Shown: positions 25,570-34,304 of the stretch, one piece after another
Layout of the letters: each line of letters starts with the position of its first letter
How positions within the stretch are numbered: the first letter of the stretch is position 1
NCBI RefSeq assembly: GCF_009720745.1
Contig: NZ_WNKX01000018.1
Location: 62,001-126,000, forward strand
Direction of reading: 5' to 3'
DNA length: 64,000 nucleotides
From: Massilia eburnea
Lineage (GTDB): Bacteria; Pseudomonadota; Gammaproteobacteria; Burkholderiales; Burkholderiaceae_D
Translations under genes and position numbers: made by a program
Notes under the pieces: model-generated
What the model was told of the DNA's origin: nothing
Seen by the model: only the letters and a program-made list of their open reading frames with translations
Databases searched by the model: none

Positions 25570-27105
25570 TCAGCCTCCGACGGCCACGACCACGACCGAC
25601 TTCGCTGGCATCTTCACGGTCAGCTTGCCGCCGCTGGACTGCACGTCGATTGGTGCAGGCTTCACCGCATCCGGCTTGGCGAAGGTGTTATGCGCATCCA
25701 TCGCAGCTGCGGTCAGCACGCGCGCACTAGCCTTGCCCTCGCCAACGCCGGCAATACTCACCTCTTCCGCCTCGTTCGGGTTGGTATTCACCAGCGCGAC
25801 GTAGACCTTGCCATCCTTGCCGCGCGCTGCCGAGGCGCTCACCTGGGGAATGCTCTTGCCGCCGGAGCTGAAATTGCGGTTGCCTTCCAGCGACAGCGGC
25901 AGCGTGGTCGCGCCCTGGAACGGCACGTACATTTCGTAAGCGTGATAGGTTGGCGTCAGCAGCATTTTCTCTTTATCGGTCAGCACCATCGCCTGCAGCA
26001 CATTGACCATCTGCGCGATATTGGTCATGCGCACCCGGTCGGCATGGGCGTGAAAGATATTGAAGTTCAGCGCCGCCACCACCGCATCGCGCAAGGTGTT
26101 CTGCTGGTACAGGAAGCCGGCATTGGTACCTTTCTCCACGTCATACCAGGTGCCCCATTCGTCGACATAGAAGCCCAGTTTTTTCTCGGGATCGTTTTTG
26201 TCCAGGATCGCGGCGTTCTTGCTGATATGGTCTTCCATGCGCATGGTGGCCTGCAGGGTCGAGAACCATTCGTCGGCCGGGAAACCGGTAGCAGCCCCCT
26301 TCACTTCCCACTTGCCAGTCGGGATTGTGTAGTAGTGGAAGCTGATGCCGTCCGTCATATGCTTCGCCGATTTGCTCAGCTCCTCGGTCCAGCTGCCGTC
26401 GTTGTCGTTGCCGCCGCTGGCAACAAGCTTGGGACGCTGTCCCGGTGGCGTCTTGAGGAAGCTGACCGTCTGGCGATACAGGCTGGAATAATATTCCGGC
26501 TTCATATTGCCGCCGCAGCCCCACGCCTCGTTGCCAACCGCGAAGTACGCTACCTTGAACGGCTTGTCGCGTCCATTCTTGCGGCGCAGGTCAGCCAGGG
26601 AGGACTTGCTGTCGGAGGTCATGTACTCCAGCCATTCCGACATTTCCTGCGGCGACCCGGTACCCAGGTTGCCGTTCACGTAGGCATCCGCGCCGATCTG
26701 CTCGACCAGGTCAAAGAATTCATGGGTACCGACGGCATTGTTTTCTTCCACGCCGCCCCAGTTGGTGTTGACCTTGACCGGGCGCTTGTTGCGCGGGCCG
26801 ATGCCTTCACGCCAGTGATATTCGTCGGCGAAGCAGCCGCCCGGCCACCGCACCAAAGGCACGTGCAGCTTCTTCAGCGCGCCGATCACGTCGTTGCGCC
26901 AGCCGCGCGTGTTGGGGATCTTCGATTGCGGTCCGACCCACATGCCGCCGTATATGCCGGATCCGAGGTGTTCGGCGAACTGGCCGTAAACATCCTTGTC
27001 GATCACCGGCCCTGGTTTGGCGGTGTCGATCTTGACCGTGGTGGCGGCTTGCGCATGGCTGGTCGCGGCGAAGGCCAGCGACAGGGCGATCATTGTCTTT
27101 TTCAT
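25570..27105 (-). CDS. GH51 alpha-L-arabinofuranosidase, exported
   Basis: A 511-residue retaining arabinofuranosidase. It has a clear signal peptide (cleavage about residue 21, AQA/AT), so it is periplasmic, whereas many GH51 enzymes are cytoplasmic. The acid/base is Glu193 in VGNEAWG and the nucleophile is Glu316 in VDEWGTW. The barrel entry VRWPGGCFAD near residue 86 and the C-terminal beta domain are also typical. It sits between the SDR gene and the GH43 lipoprotein gene in the arabinose operon and would supply free L-arabinose. Confidence 0.95.
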   Translation of the reverse strand: MKKTMIALSLAFAATSHAQAATTVKIDTAKPGPVIDKDVYGQFAEHLGSGIYGGMWVGPQSKIPNTRGWRNDVIGALKKLHVPLVRWPGGCFADEYHWREGIGPRNKRPVKVNTNWGGVEENNAVGTHEFFDLVEQIGADAYVNGNLGTGSPQEMSEWLEYMTSDSKSSLADLRRKNGRDKPFKVAYFAVGNEAWGCGGNMKPEYYSSLYRQTVSFLKTPPGQRPKLVASGGNDNDGSWTEELSKSAKHMTDGISFHYYTIPTGKWEVKGAATGFPADEWFSTLQATMRMEDHISKNAAILDKNDPEKKLGFYVDEWGTWYDVEKGTNAGFLYQQNTLRDAVVAALNFNIFHAHADRVRMTNIAQMVNVLQAMVLTDKEKMLLTPTYHAYEMYVPFQGATTLPLSLEGNRNFSSGGKSIPQVSASAARGKDGKVYVALVNTNPNEAEEVSIAGVGEGKASARVLTAAAMDAHNTFAKPDAVKPAPIDVQSSGGKLTVKMPAKSVVVVAVGG

Positions 27106-27171
27106 CTAGTCTCCTTGTTTATTGTTTGAATACTGCTGCGAAGCCGCCTCTCAGCCGCTTCGTGATCCTGC

Positions 27172-27939
27172 TCAGACCCAGCCAGCGTCGACGATGAAGT
27201 CCTGCGCCGTGCACATGGCGCTGTCGTCCGCGCCCAGGAACAGGCACATGGCGGCGATGTGGTCCGGTAGAAGCTTGCCCGGCAGGCACTGGTTGCGCGC
27301 GATCTCTTCTTCCGCAGCCTGGTCGACCCACAAGTCCACCTGGCGCTGCGTCATGACCCAGCCCGGCGTGACGGTATTCACGCGCACATTGTGCTTGCCC
27401 AGGTCGCGCGCCATGCCGCGTGTCAGGCCATGCGATGCGGATTTGGCGGTGGCATACACCGGGTATCCCGCGCCTTTGGCGTGCCATGAAATCGAGCTGA
27501 TATTGATGATCGAGCCACCACCCTTGGCCTTCATGCCCGGCAAGACCGCCTGGCATGTGAAGAACAGGGGGCGCTGGTTGATGGCGATGCGCTGGTCCCA
27601 ATATTCGGGCGTGACGTCCTCGATGCTGTGGCGCTGGTCGTTGGCGGCGTTGTTCACCAATACGTCGAAGTCGCCGATTTCGGCCGCCAGCTCCCGCATC
27701 GTGCGCTGCAGCGAGGGAATGTCCGTGATGTCGCAGGAACGGAACAGCGGCTGCGCCGCGCCGCTGGCGGCGACGGCGTTGCACAACGCTTCACTGGCTT
27801 CCTTTGCGATGTCGACAAAGGCGACTCGCGCCCCCTGCCCGGCAAAGGCCTCAACGATGCTGGCGCCGATGCCTGTGCCGCCGCCGGTCACGAATACCCG
27901 CTTGCCTTTCAGGCTCGGGTAGTTGGCCGTTATTGTCAT
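27172..27939 (-). CDS. SDR sugar 1-dehydrogenase (L-arabinose/D-galactose type)
   Basis: A 255-residue classical short-chain dehydrogenase. The cofactor motif is TGGGTGIG (about 18-25), with NNAA near 92, Ser in NISSISW near 146 and YATAK near 160. It is similar in length and context to aldose 1-dehydrogenases of non-phosphorylative pathways, so the likely reaction is NAD(P)-dependent oxidation of L-arabinose to the lactone. L-arabinose and D-galactose share configuration at C2-C4, and this is the only dehydrogenase in the locus, so it may also oxidise galactose (inference). GGAGAC stands before the ATG. Confidence 0.8.
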   Translation of the reverse strand: MTITANYPSLKGKRVFVTGGGTGIGASIVEAFAGQGARVAFVDIAKEASEALCNAVAASGAAQPLFRSCDITDIPSLQRTMRELAAEIGDFDVLVNNAANDQRHSIEDVTPEYWDQRIAINQRPLFFTCQAVLPGMKAKGGGSIINISSISWHAKGAGYPVYATAKSASHGLTRGMARDLGKHNVRVNTVTPGWVMTQRQVDLWVDQAAEEEIARNQCLPGKLLPDHIAAMCLFLGADDSAMCTAQDFIVDAGWV

Positions 27940-27961
27940 CTTGTCTCCGTATTATTTTTTC

Positions 27962-29533
27962 TTAGTGCTGGCCGAGGATGCCGTCGCGGCGGCGCCAGGT
28001 ATTGCCCGGGTTCTCGTCGCGCAGGACCGGCGGCAGCAGCGTTGCCGGCAAGTCCTGGTAGCAGACCGCACGCAGGAAGCGGTAAATCGCCGCCGTGCCA
28101 ACCGAAGTGCTGCGGCCGTCCGAAGTGGACGGGAATGGCCCGCCGTGCACCATCGCACTGGTCACTTCGACGCCGGTCGGGTAGCCGTTGGCCAGGATGC
28201 GGCCCGCTTTGCGTTCCAGCACCGGCAGCAGCTTGCGCGCAGCTTCGGCATCGCCGTCGGCCATTTGCAGGGTGGCGGTCAGCTGTCCTTCCAGGTGTTC
28301 CGCCACGGCGATCATCTCGTCGATATCGCGGCAAGCGATCACCAGCGATGCCGGACCGAATACCTCGTCCGACAGCGCGTGTTGCGCGAGGAAGGCTTGC
28401 GCCGTCGTACGGAACAGTGCCGCGCCGCCCTTGCAGCCGCTATGCATGGTGGCGATGACCGTTTCGACTGCGGCATTGCCGGCCAGCGCTTGCACGCCGC
28501 GCTGGTAGCTCCCTGCAATGCCGGCGCTCAGCATGGTGCCGGGAGCTACGCCGCCCAGCGCCTGCGCGGCGCTGGCGCAGAAGCGTTCCAGCCCCGGGCC
28601 TTCGATGCCCAGCACCAGGCCGGGATTGGTGCAGAACTGGCCCACGCCCAGCGTCAGCGATGCGGCAAATCCAGCTGCGATGCTGTCAGGACGGCCTGCC
28701 AGCGCTTCCGGCAACAGGAATACGGGATTGATGCTGCTCATTTCAGCGTAGACGGGAATCGGCTGTTTGCGTGCCGCGGCGGTTGCCATCAGCGCGGTGC
28801 CGCCGCTACGCGAGCCGGTGAAGCCGACCGCCTGGATCGCCGGGTGGGCGACGAGCGTCTGGCCGATATGGCTGCCGCTGCCGGTCAGCAGGGCGAACAC
28901 CCCAGCCGGCAGGCCGCACTGTGCGACGGCCGCAACGACAGCGCGCGCCACCAGCTCGGAAGTCCCTGGGTGGGCGGAATGCGCCTTGACCACTACCGGA
29001 CAGCCAGCGGCCAGCGCGGAAGCGGTATCGCCGCCTGCGACGGAGAACGCCAGCGGGAAATTGGAAGCACCGAACACGGCGACCGGACCGACGCCGATCA
29101 GGCGGAAGCGCAGGTCGGAGCGCGGCGGAGTGCGGGTTGGCAGCGCCACGTCGATGCGCGGATCGCACCACGAGCCTTCGCGCAGCAAGGTCGCGAACAT
29201 CTTGAGCTGGTTGCAGGTGCGGGCACGCTCGCCTTCCAGGCGCGCTTGCGGCAGGCCGGTTTCGGCCATGGCGCGTTCGACCAGCTCGCTGCCGAGGTCC
29301 ATGATATTGCGGGCGATTGCGTCCAGCAGTTCGGCACGGGCGGCGTCGCTGGTGGAGCGGAAAGTGTCGAATGCCGCGCCGGCCAGGCGGCAGGCTTGGT
29401 TCACCTGCTCGACGCTGACCGCGTTGAATTCCTCGCCGAACTGCTGCTCGGTGCCCGGATTGAAGGCGCGCTGAGCGGCGCCCTCTCCGCGTACGGACAC
29501 GCCGCCAATAAGGGCTTCGCCGGTAATGGTCAT
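27962..29533 (-). CDS. 2-oxoglutarate semialdehyde dehydrogenase (NADP-type ALDH)
   Basis: A 523-residue aldehyde dehydrogenase of the type that oxidises 2,5-dioxopentanoate to 2-oxoglutarate, the last step of the non-phosphorylative arabinose route. Motifs are FTGSRSGG (about 235), the Glu region EMSSINPVFLLP (about 262) and the nucleophile Cys in GQFCTNPGLV (about 302). These match characterised ketoglutarate semialdehyde dehydrogenases rather than betaine-type ALDHs. The start overlaps the FAH-family stop as ATGA. Confidence 0.92.
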   Translation of the reverse strand: MTITGEALIGGVSVRGEGAAQRAFNPGTEQQFGEEFNAVSVEQVNQACRLAGAAFDTFRSTSDAARAELLDAIARNIMDLGSELVERAMAETGLPQARLEGERARTCNQLKMFATLLREGSWCDPRIDVALPTRTPPRSDLRFRLIGVGPVAVFGASNFPLAFSVAGGDTASALAAGCPVVVKAHSAHPGTSELVARAVVAAVAQCGLPAGVFALLTGSGSHIGQTLVAHPAIQAVGFTGSRSGGTALMATAAARKQPIPVYAEMSSINPVFLLPEALAGRPDSIAAGFAASLTLGVGQFCTNPGLVLGIEGPGLERFCASAAQALGGVAPGTMLSAGIAGSYQRGVQALAGNAAVETVIATMHSGCKGGAALFRTTAQAFLAQHALSDEVFGPASLVIACRDIDEMIAVAEHLEGQLTATLQMADGDAEAARKLLPVLERKAGRILANGYPTGVEVTSAMVHGGPFPSTSDGRSTSVGTAAIYRFLRAVCYQDLPATLLPPVLRDENPGNTWRRRDGILGQH

Positions 29534-30522
29534 AGTTGGTTCACTTTCTGGTAACGGGATTCCTGCACACGCAGGGGATTGCGCAGTGCCGGGCCAAATG
29601 CCGGCGCCTCGACTTCAAAGGTTTCACCCGGCTGCACGGAAATGCCGTCTGCAAAGCTCAGGGTGGCGGTGCCGAAGAAGTGGATATGCACGTCGCCCGG
29701 GCGGCAGAACAGCCCGTACTTGAAGTGGTGGTATTCCAGGTTGGCGATGGTGTGCGACATATTCTGCTCGCCGCTGACAAAGGTCTTCTGCCAGCGCACG
29801 GCGCCGTCCTTGCCGAGGATGCGCGAAACGCCGTCGATATGCTGCGGCAGTTCGCCGACGCGCAGCGCCGGCCCCAGCCCGCAGTTGCGCAGCTTGGAGT
29901 GCGCCAGGTAGAGGTAGTTCTGGCGCTCGGTCACGTGGTCGGAAAACTCGTTGCCGATTGCGTACCCCAGGCGGTAAGGCTGGCCATCTTCGCCGATCAC
30001 GTACAGGCCGGCGATCTCCGGCTCTTCGCCGCCATCGAGTGAGAATTCGGGCATGCTCAATGCCTGGCCGGTGGCGGCCACGATGGAGCCGTCGCCCTTG
30101 TAGAACCATTCCGGCTGCACGCCGCGCTGGCCTTCGGCCGGCTTGCCGCCTTCCACGCCGAGGCGGAACATCTTCATCGAATCACTGAGCGACTCGACGT
30201 CGCCGCCGATCTTGCGGTGCATGGCGTCGCGCGCATCGGCGCTGCCCAGGTGGGTCAGGCCGGTGCCCGTCACGTAGCAATGCGCCGGGTCGGCGTGGTC
30301 CAGCGGCGGCAGGATGCGGCCGGCCTTGGCCACCGCTTCGTAGCTTTCGGTCGTGGCGCCGATCGCAGCTTGCGCCATTTCGGCCAGGCCCTTGAGGTGG
30401 ACGATGGCGCGCTGCGCCAGTTCGTAGGTCGTGCTGACGCCGTCCAGCACGCGCAGTACATCGCCGTCCAGGGCGGCTACGCGGCGCGCGCCGCCTTCAT
30501 TGGTAAATTGTACGAGCAGCAT
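29530..30522 (-). CDS. FAH-family protein, GguC/AraD1-like (2-keto-3-deoxypentonate dehydratase)
   Basis: A 330-residue fumarylacetoacetase-superfamily enzyme of the GguC/AraD1 type. The metal site appears as Glu residues in GGEEPEIA (about 186-191) followed by GNEFSD (about 213). Its place between the sugar-acid dehydratase and the semialdehyde dehydrogenase makes it the likely second dehydratase, turning 2-keto-3-deoxy-L-arabonate into 2-oxoglutarate semialdehyde. No DapA-like L-KDA dehydratase is present in the window, so this fills the gap. A different FAH reaction, such as aldol cleavage or hydrolysis, cannot be excluded from sequence. Confidence 0.82.
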   Translation of the reverse strand: MLLVQFTNEGGARRVAALDGDVLRVLDGVSTTYELAQRAIVHLKGLAEMAQAAIGATTESYEAVAKAGRILPPLDHADPAHCYVTGTGLTHLGSADARDAMHRKIGGDVESLSDSMKMFRLGVEGGKPAEGQRGVQPEWFYKGDGSIVAATGQALSMPEFSLDGGEEPEIAGLYVIGEDGQPYRLGYAIGNEFSDHVTERQNYLYLAHSKLRNCGLGPALRVGELPQHIDGVSRILGKDGAVRWQKTFVSGEQNMSHTIANLEYHHFKYGLFCRPGDVHIHFFGTATLSFADGISVQPGETFEVEAPAFGPALRNPLRVQESRYQKVNQL

Positions 30523-30531
30523 AAGTTCTCC

Positions 30532-32271
30532 TTAGTGCGAATGGCGCGGCACTGCGGAACCGCGGCAGCCGACCAGGAAGTCGAAGTCGCAGCCTTCGTC
30601 GGCCTGCAACACGTGGTCGATATACAGTTGCTGGTAGCCGGACTTCGGCGGCTCCTGCTGCGCGGCGCGTGCGGCCAGGCGGGCCTTCATTTCCTCGTCG
30701 CTGATTTCCAGCTGCAGCTTGTTGTTGGCGCAATCGAGTTCGATCCAGTCGCCGTCTTTCACAGCGCCCAGCGGACCGCCGGCCATCGCTTCCGGGGCAA
30801 CATGCAGCACCACGGTGCCGTATGCGGTGCCGCTCATGCGCGCATCGGAAATGCGCACCATGTCCTTGATGCCCTTGGCCAGCAGCTTCGGCGGCAGGCC
30901 CATATTGCCAACTTCGGCCATGCCCGGATAACCTTTCGGGCCGCAGTTCTTCATCACCAGGATGGAGTTTTCGTCCACGTCGAGGTCCGGATCAATGATG
31001 CGTTCCTTGTAGTGGTCGAAGTTCTCGAACACCACGGCCTTGCCGCGGTGCTGCATCAGGTGCGGCGAAGCGGCGGAAGGCTTCAGCACCGCACCGCGCG
31101 GCGCCAGGTTGCCGCGCAGGATGCAGATGCCGCCGTCGGCGATCAGCGGGTTGTCGATCTTGCGGATCACTTCATCGTTGTAGATCGGCGCCTCGGCGCA
31201 GTTTTCGCCGATGGTCTTCCCGTTCACCGTCAAGGCATCCGGGTGAGGCAGCAGGTTGGCCTCGCCCATGCGGCGGATCACGCCCGGCAGGCCGCCTGCG
31301 TAGTAGAACTCTTCCATCAGGTAGCGGCCGGAAGGCATCAGATCGACGATGGTCGGCATGCCCTTGCCCACCTTGGTCCAGTCTTCCAGCTCCAGCGGCA
31401 CGCCGATGCGGCCCGCGATGGCTTTCAAGTGGATCACTGCGTTGGTCGAACCGCCGATGGCGGCGTTGACGCGGATCGCATTTTCAAAGTTTTCGCGCTT
31501 GAGCACTTTGGACAGGCGCAGGTCTTCCCACACCATCTCCACGATGCGGATGCCGGACATATGGGCCAGCACGTAGCGGCGCGCGTCGACAGCGGGAATG
31601 GCGGCATTGTGCGGCAGCGACGTGCCCAGCGATTCGGCCATGCAGGCCATGGTGGAGGCGGTGCCCATGGTGTTGCAGGTGCCGGCGGAGCGCGACATGC
31701 CCGCCTCGGCCGACATGAACTGGTGCATGGTGATCTCGCCGGCCTTGACCTGCTCGTGCAGCTGCCACACGGCGGTGCCGGAGCCGATGTCCTTGCCGTT
31801 CAATTTACCGTTCAGCATCGGGCCGCCGGTAACGACGATGGTCGGGAGGTCGACCGATGCGGCGCCCATCAGCAGCGCCGGGGTGGTCTTGTCGCAGCCT
31901 ACCAGCAGCACGACCGCGTCCATCGGATTGCCGCGGATGGATTCTTCCACGTCCATGCTGGCCAGGTTACGGGTCAGCATGGCAGTCGGGCGCAGGTTGG
32001 ATTCGCCGTTGGAGAAGACCGGGAATTCAACCGGGTAGCCGCCCGCTTCCAGGATGCCCTTCTTCACATGTTCCGCGAGCTGGCGGAAATGGGCATTGCA
32101 AGGGGTCAGTTCGGACCAGGTATTGCAGATGCCGATGATCGGCTTGCCGCGGAATTCGTGGTCAGGAATGCCTTGGTTCTTCATCCAGCTTCGGTACATG
32201 AAGCCGTTTTTGTCCTGCGTCCCGAACCATTCGGCCGAGCGCAGTTTTATCGTTTTCTTTGTCTCTGACAT
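30532..32271 (-). CDS. L-arabinonate dehydratase (IlvD/Edd family)
   Basis: A 579-residue Fe-S dehydratase. Three cluster Cys are visible: in GICNTWSE (about 49), VGCDKTTPA (about 125) and SAGTCNTMGTAST (about 198). The group-specific segments, such as the N-terminal RSAEWFGTQDKNGFMYRSW, match L-arabinonate and related pentonate dehydratases rather than IlvD. The product would be 2-keto-3-deoxy-L-arabonate. GGAGGAATCC precedes the ATG. It is the first gene of an eight-gene minus-strand operon running to 20619; the 86-base gap upstream carries an AT-rich repeat that may be an operator. Confidence 0.92.
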   Translation of the reverse strand: MSETKKTIKLRSAEWFGTQDKNGFMYRSWMKNQGIPDHEFRGKPIIGICNTWSELTPCNAHFRQLAEHVKKGILEAGGYPVEFPVFSNGESNLRPTAMLTRNLASMDVEESIRGNPMDAVVLLVGCDKTTPALLMGAASVDLPTIVVTGGPMLNGKLNGKDIGSGTAVWQLHEQVKAGEITMHQFMSAEAGMSRSAGTCNTMGTASTMACMAESLGTSLPHNAAIPAVDARRYVLAHMSGIRIVEMVWEDLRLSKVLKRENFENAIRVNAAIGGSTNAVIHLKAIAGRIGVPLELEDWTKVGKGMPTIVDLMPSGRYLMEEFYYAGGLPGVIRRMGEANLLPHPDALTVNGKTIGENCAEAPIYNDEVIRKIDNPLIADGGICILRGNLAPRGAVLKPSAASPHLMQHRGKAVVFENFDHYKERIIDPDLDVDENSILVMKNCGPKGYPGMAEVGNMGLPPKLLAKGIKDMVRISDARMSGTAYGTVVLHVAPEAMAGGPLGAVKDGDWIELDCANNKLQLEISDEEMKARLAARAAQQEPPKSGYQQLYIDHVLQADEGCDFDFLVGCRGSAVPRHSH

Positions 32272-32340
32272 GGATTCCTCCGCTTATCGATGGAGGAAAT
32301 GTTACGGCGCAGAGCAATATATTTCTAATGACTTATTTGT

Positions 32341-32369
32341 TGGTATCAATACCGAAATCAATATCGGGA
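32341..32369 (-). promoter_or_regulatory. Candidate operator of the arabinose operon
   Basis: Plus-strand GGTATCAATACC (32342-32353) is a near-palindrome, and on the minus strand TATTGAT appears twice at a 12-base spacing (32344-32366). It lies 70-98 bases before the dehydratase ATG in a strongly AT-rich patch and touches the galM stop. A binding site for one of the GbpR-type LysR proteins is possible but unproven. Confidence 0.35.
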
Positions 32370-33350
32370 AAGGCGGAACGCCAGCGTATTTTCATACACC
32401 TCGCCAGGGCGCAGGATCACGCTCGGGAAGTGCGGCTGGTTGGGCGAATCCGGGAAGTGCTGCGGTTCCAGGCAAAAGCCGCCGCGGTAGGGGAAGCCCA
32501 GCGAACCGTCGAGGAAATTCCCGCTGTAGAACTGGATTCCGGGCTGGTGAGTGAGTACTTCCAACTGGCGCCCGGAGCGCGGCTCGCGCACGCGCACCAT
32601 GCAGCGCAAGGGGGCCTGCCCGGCCGAGGGGGCGGCAAGGGCGAAGTTATGGTCGTAGACCGTTTCGCCGATGGCGCGCGGCGTGCGGAAATCGAACGGT
32701 GTGCCCGCCACGGGCGCCAGTTCGCCGGTCGGTATCAAGCCATCATCGACCGGCGTGTAATGCGGCGCATCGATCCACATTTCGTGATCGTTGATGCTGC
32801 CTTCGCCGGCCAGGTTGAAATAAGCGTGGTGGGTCAGGTTGACCGGCGTGGCGCGGTCGGTCGTTGCCCGGAAGGCGACCGTCAGCGCGCCGTCGTCGCC
32901 CAGGGTGTAGCGGGCCTGCACATCCAGGTTGCCGGGATAGCCCTGCTCTCCGTCCGGGCTGCGGTAGCGCAGCACCAGCGCCTCGCCTTCCACTGCGGCG
33001 CCCCATACGACTTTATCGAAACCCTGGGCGCCGCCATGCAGGTGGTTGGCGCCGTCGTTGACGCACAGCTGGTGCTGCACGCCGTCGAGCGTGAAGCGGC
33101 CGCCGGCGATGCGGTTGCCGCAACGGCCGATCAGCGCGCCGAAATAAGGCGAACGGCCGAAGTACTCGGCCGCCGTGTCGAAGCCCAGCGTGACGTTGGC
33201 CAGCCTGCCGTCGCGGTCGGGCGCAAAAATATGGGTGACGGTTCCGCCGTAATTGGTGATCCTGACCTCCATCCCTTGGGCGTTGGTCAGGGTGAACAGG
33301 GACAGCGGCGTGCCGTCCGGTGCGTGGCCGAAAGGCGCGCTTTGGATCAT
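32358..33350 (-). CDS. galM: Aldose 1-epimerase (mutarotase)
   Basis: A 330-residue cytoplasmic mutarotase starting at ATG 33350; open frame continues upstream but lies inside the GH43 gene. Catalytic residues are visible: His in NHLHGGAQG (about 94), His in LTHHAYFNL (about 166), Asp in a DHNF segment and Glu in CLEPQHFPDS (about 297). It interconverts sugar anomers and so delivers the right form to the dehydrogenase. It is the last gene of the TonB receptor-GPH-GH43-galM operon, seven bases after the GH43 stop. Confidence 0.93.
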   Translation of the reverse strand: MIQSAPFGHAPDGTPLSLFTLTNAQGMEVRITNYGGTVTHIFAPDRDGRLANVTLGFDTAAEYFGRSPYFGALIGRCGNRIAGGRFTLDGVQHQLCVNDGANHLHGGAQGFDKVVWGAAVEGEALVLRYRSPDGEQGYPGNLDVQARYTLGDDGALTVAFRATTDRATPVNLTHHAYFNLAGEGSINDHEMWIDAPHYTPVDDGLIPTGELAPVAGTPFDFRTPRAIGETVYDHNFALAAPSAGQAPLRCMVRVREPRSGRQLEVLTHQPGIQFYSGNFLDGSLGFPYRGGFCLEPQHFPDSPNQPHFPSVILRPGEVYENTLAFRLSRY

Positions 33351-33357
33351 GTTGTGC

Positions 33358-34302
33358 TTACTCGATAACAGATGGACGTCCGAAGACGGGCATTCCCTGC
33401 GCATCCCAGCGCAGCGGCTTGACGAAAGTATGGCGGTCCGGATTCCACAGCGGATCGCCGACGATTTCCGTGTAAGTGCGGGCATGGTACACCAGCAGCA
33501 CGTTATCGTCCGCATCAACCGTGAAGCTATTGTGCCCCGGCCCGTAGATACCGTGTTCAAAGCAGGTCTGCAGCACCGGCTGCTGCGACTTGGTCCACGC
33601 AGCCGGGTCGAGCAGGTCCGCATCAGCATCTGCCCACAACAGTCCCATCGCGTAATTCTCGTCGGTGGCGCTGGCGGAATAGCTGATGAACACCTTGCCG
33701 TTGCGCTGCAGGACGGACGGCCCCTCATTGACCCAGAAGCCGCGGATCTCCCAATCGAATTCCGGCTTGGTCAGCATCACTGGCTTGCCCTTGATCTGCC
33801 ACGGCGTTTCCATCTCCGCGATATAGAGATTGGAATTGCCTTCGATGGCATTGTCCTTTTGCGCCCACAGGTAGTACAGCTTGCCCTTGTGGGTGAACGT
33901 GGTCGCGTCCAGGCAGAAAGTGTCGATGCCGGAATCCACCTGGCCCATGAACTCCCACTCGCCTTCCAGCGGATTGGCGCTCTTGTTGCGGATGGCGTAC
34001 ATGCGGTGCTGGAACAGCTTGTACTTGATCTCGCGGCTCGGCGCAGCGGCGAAGTAGACGTACCACGCGCCCTGGTTGTAGTGCAGTTCTGGCGCCCAGA
34101 TCAATTCACTGTACGCACCGGTATCGGGCTTATGCCACACGTCCACGGTCGGCGCATCGCGCAAGCCTTCGATGGTGCTGGCGCGGCGCAGTTCGATGCG
34201 GTCGTATTGCGGAACCGACGCGGTGAAGTAGTAATAGCCGTCGCTGTGACGGACGATGTAAGGATCGGCGCGCTGCTCGATCAGGGGAGACAGTTTTTGC
34301 AT
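33358..34302 (-). CDS. GH43 glycosidase, cytoplasmic
   Basis: A 314-residue GH43 enzyme with no signal peptide, unlike the other three in the locus. The start is ATG 34302 (MQKLSPLIEQRADPYI). The base Asp is in RADPYIVR (about 13), the modulator Asp in CLDATTFTH (about 133) and the acid Glu in VNEGPSVLQ (about 194). It resembles intracellular exo-acting arabinofuranosidases or xylosidases that finish imported oligomers. Its stop-to-start contact with the GPH permease gene (two bases) supports that the permease supplies its substrate. Confidence 0.88.
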   Translation of the reverse strand: MQKLSPLIEQRADPYIVRHSDGYYYFTASVPQYDRIELRRASTIEGLRDAPTVDVWHKPDTGAYSELIWAPELHYNQGAWYVYFAAAPSREIKYKLFQHRMYAIRNKSANPLEGEWEFMGQVDSGIDTFCLDATTFTHKGKLYYLWAQKDNAIEGNSNLYIAEMETPWQIKGKPVMLTKPEFDWEIRGFWVNEGPSVLQRNGKVFISYSASATDENYAMGLLWADADADLLDPAAWTKSQQPVLQTCFEHGIYGPGHNSFTVDADDNVLLVYHARTYTEIVGDPLWNPDRHTFVKPLRWDAQGMPVFGRPSVIE

Positions 34303-34304
34303 AT

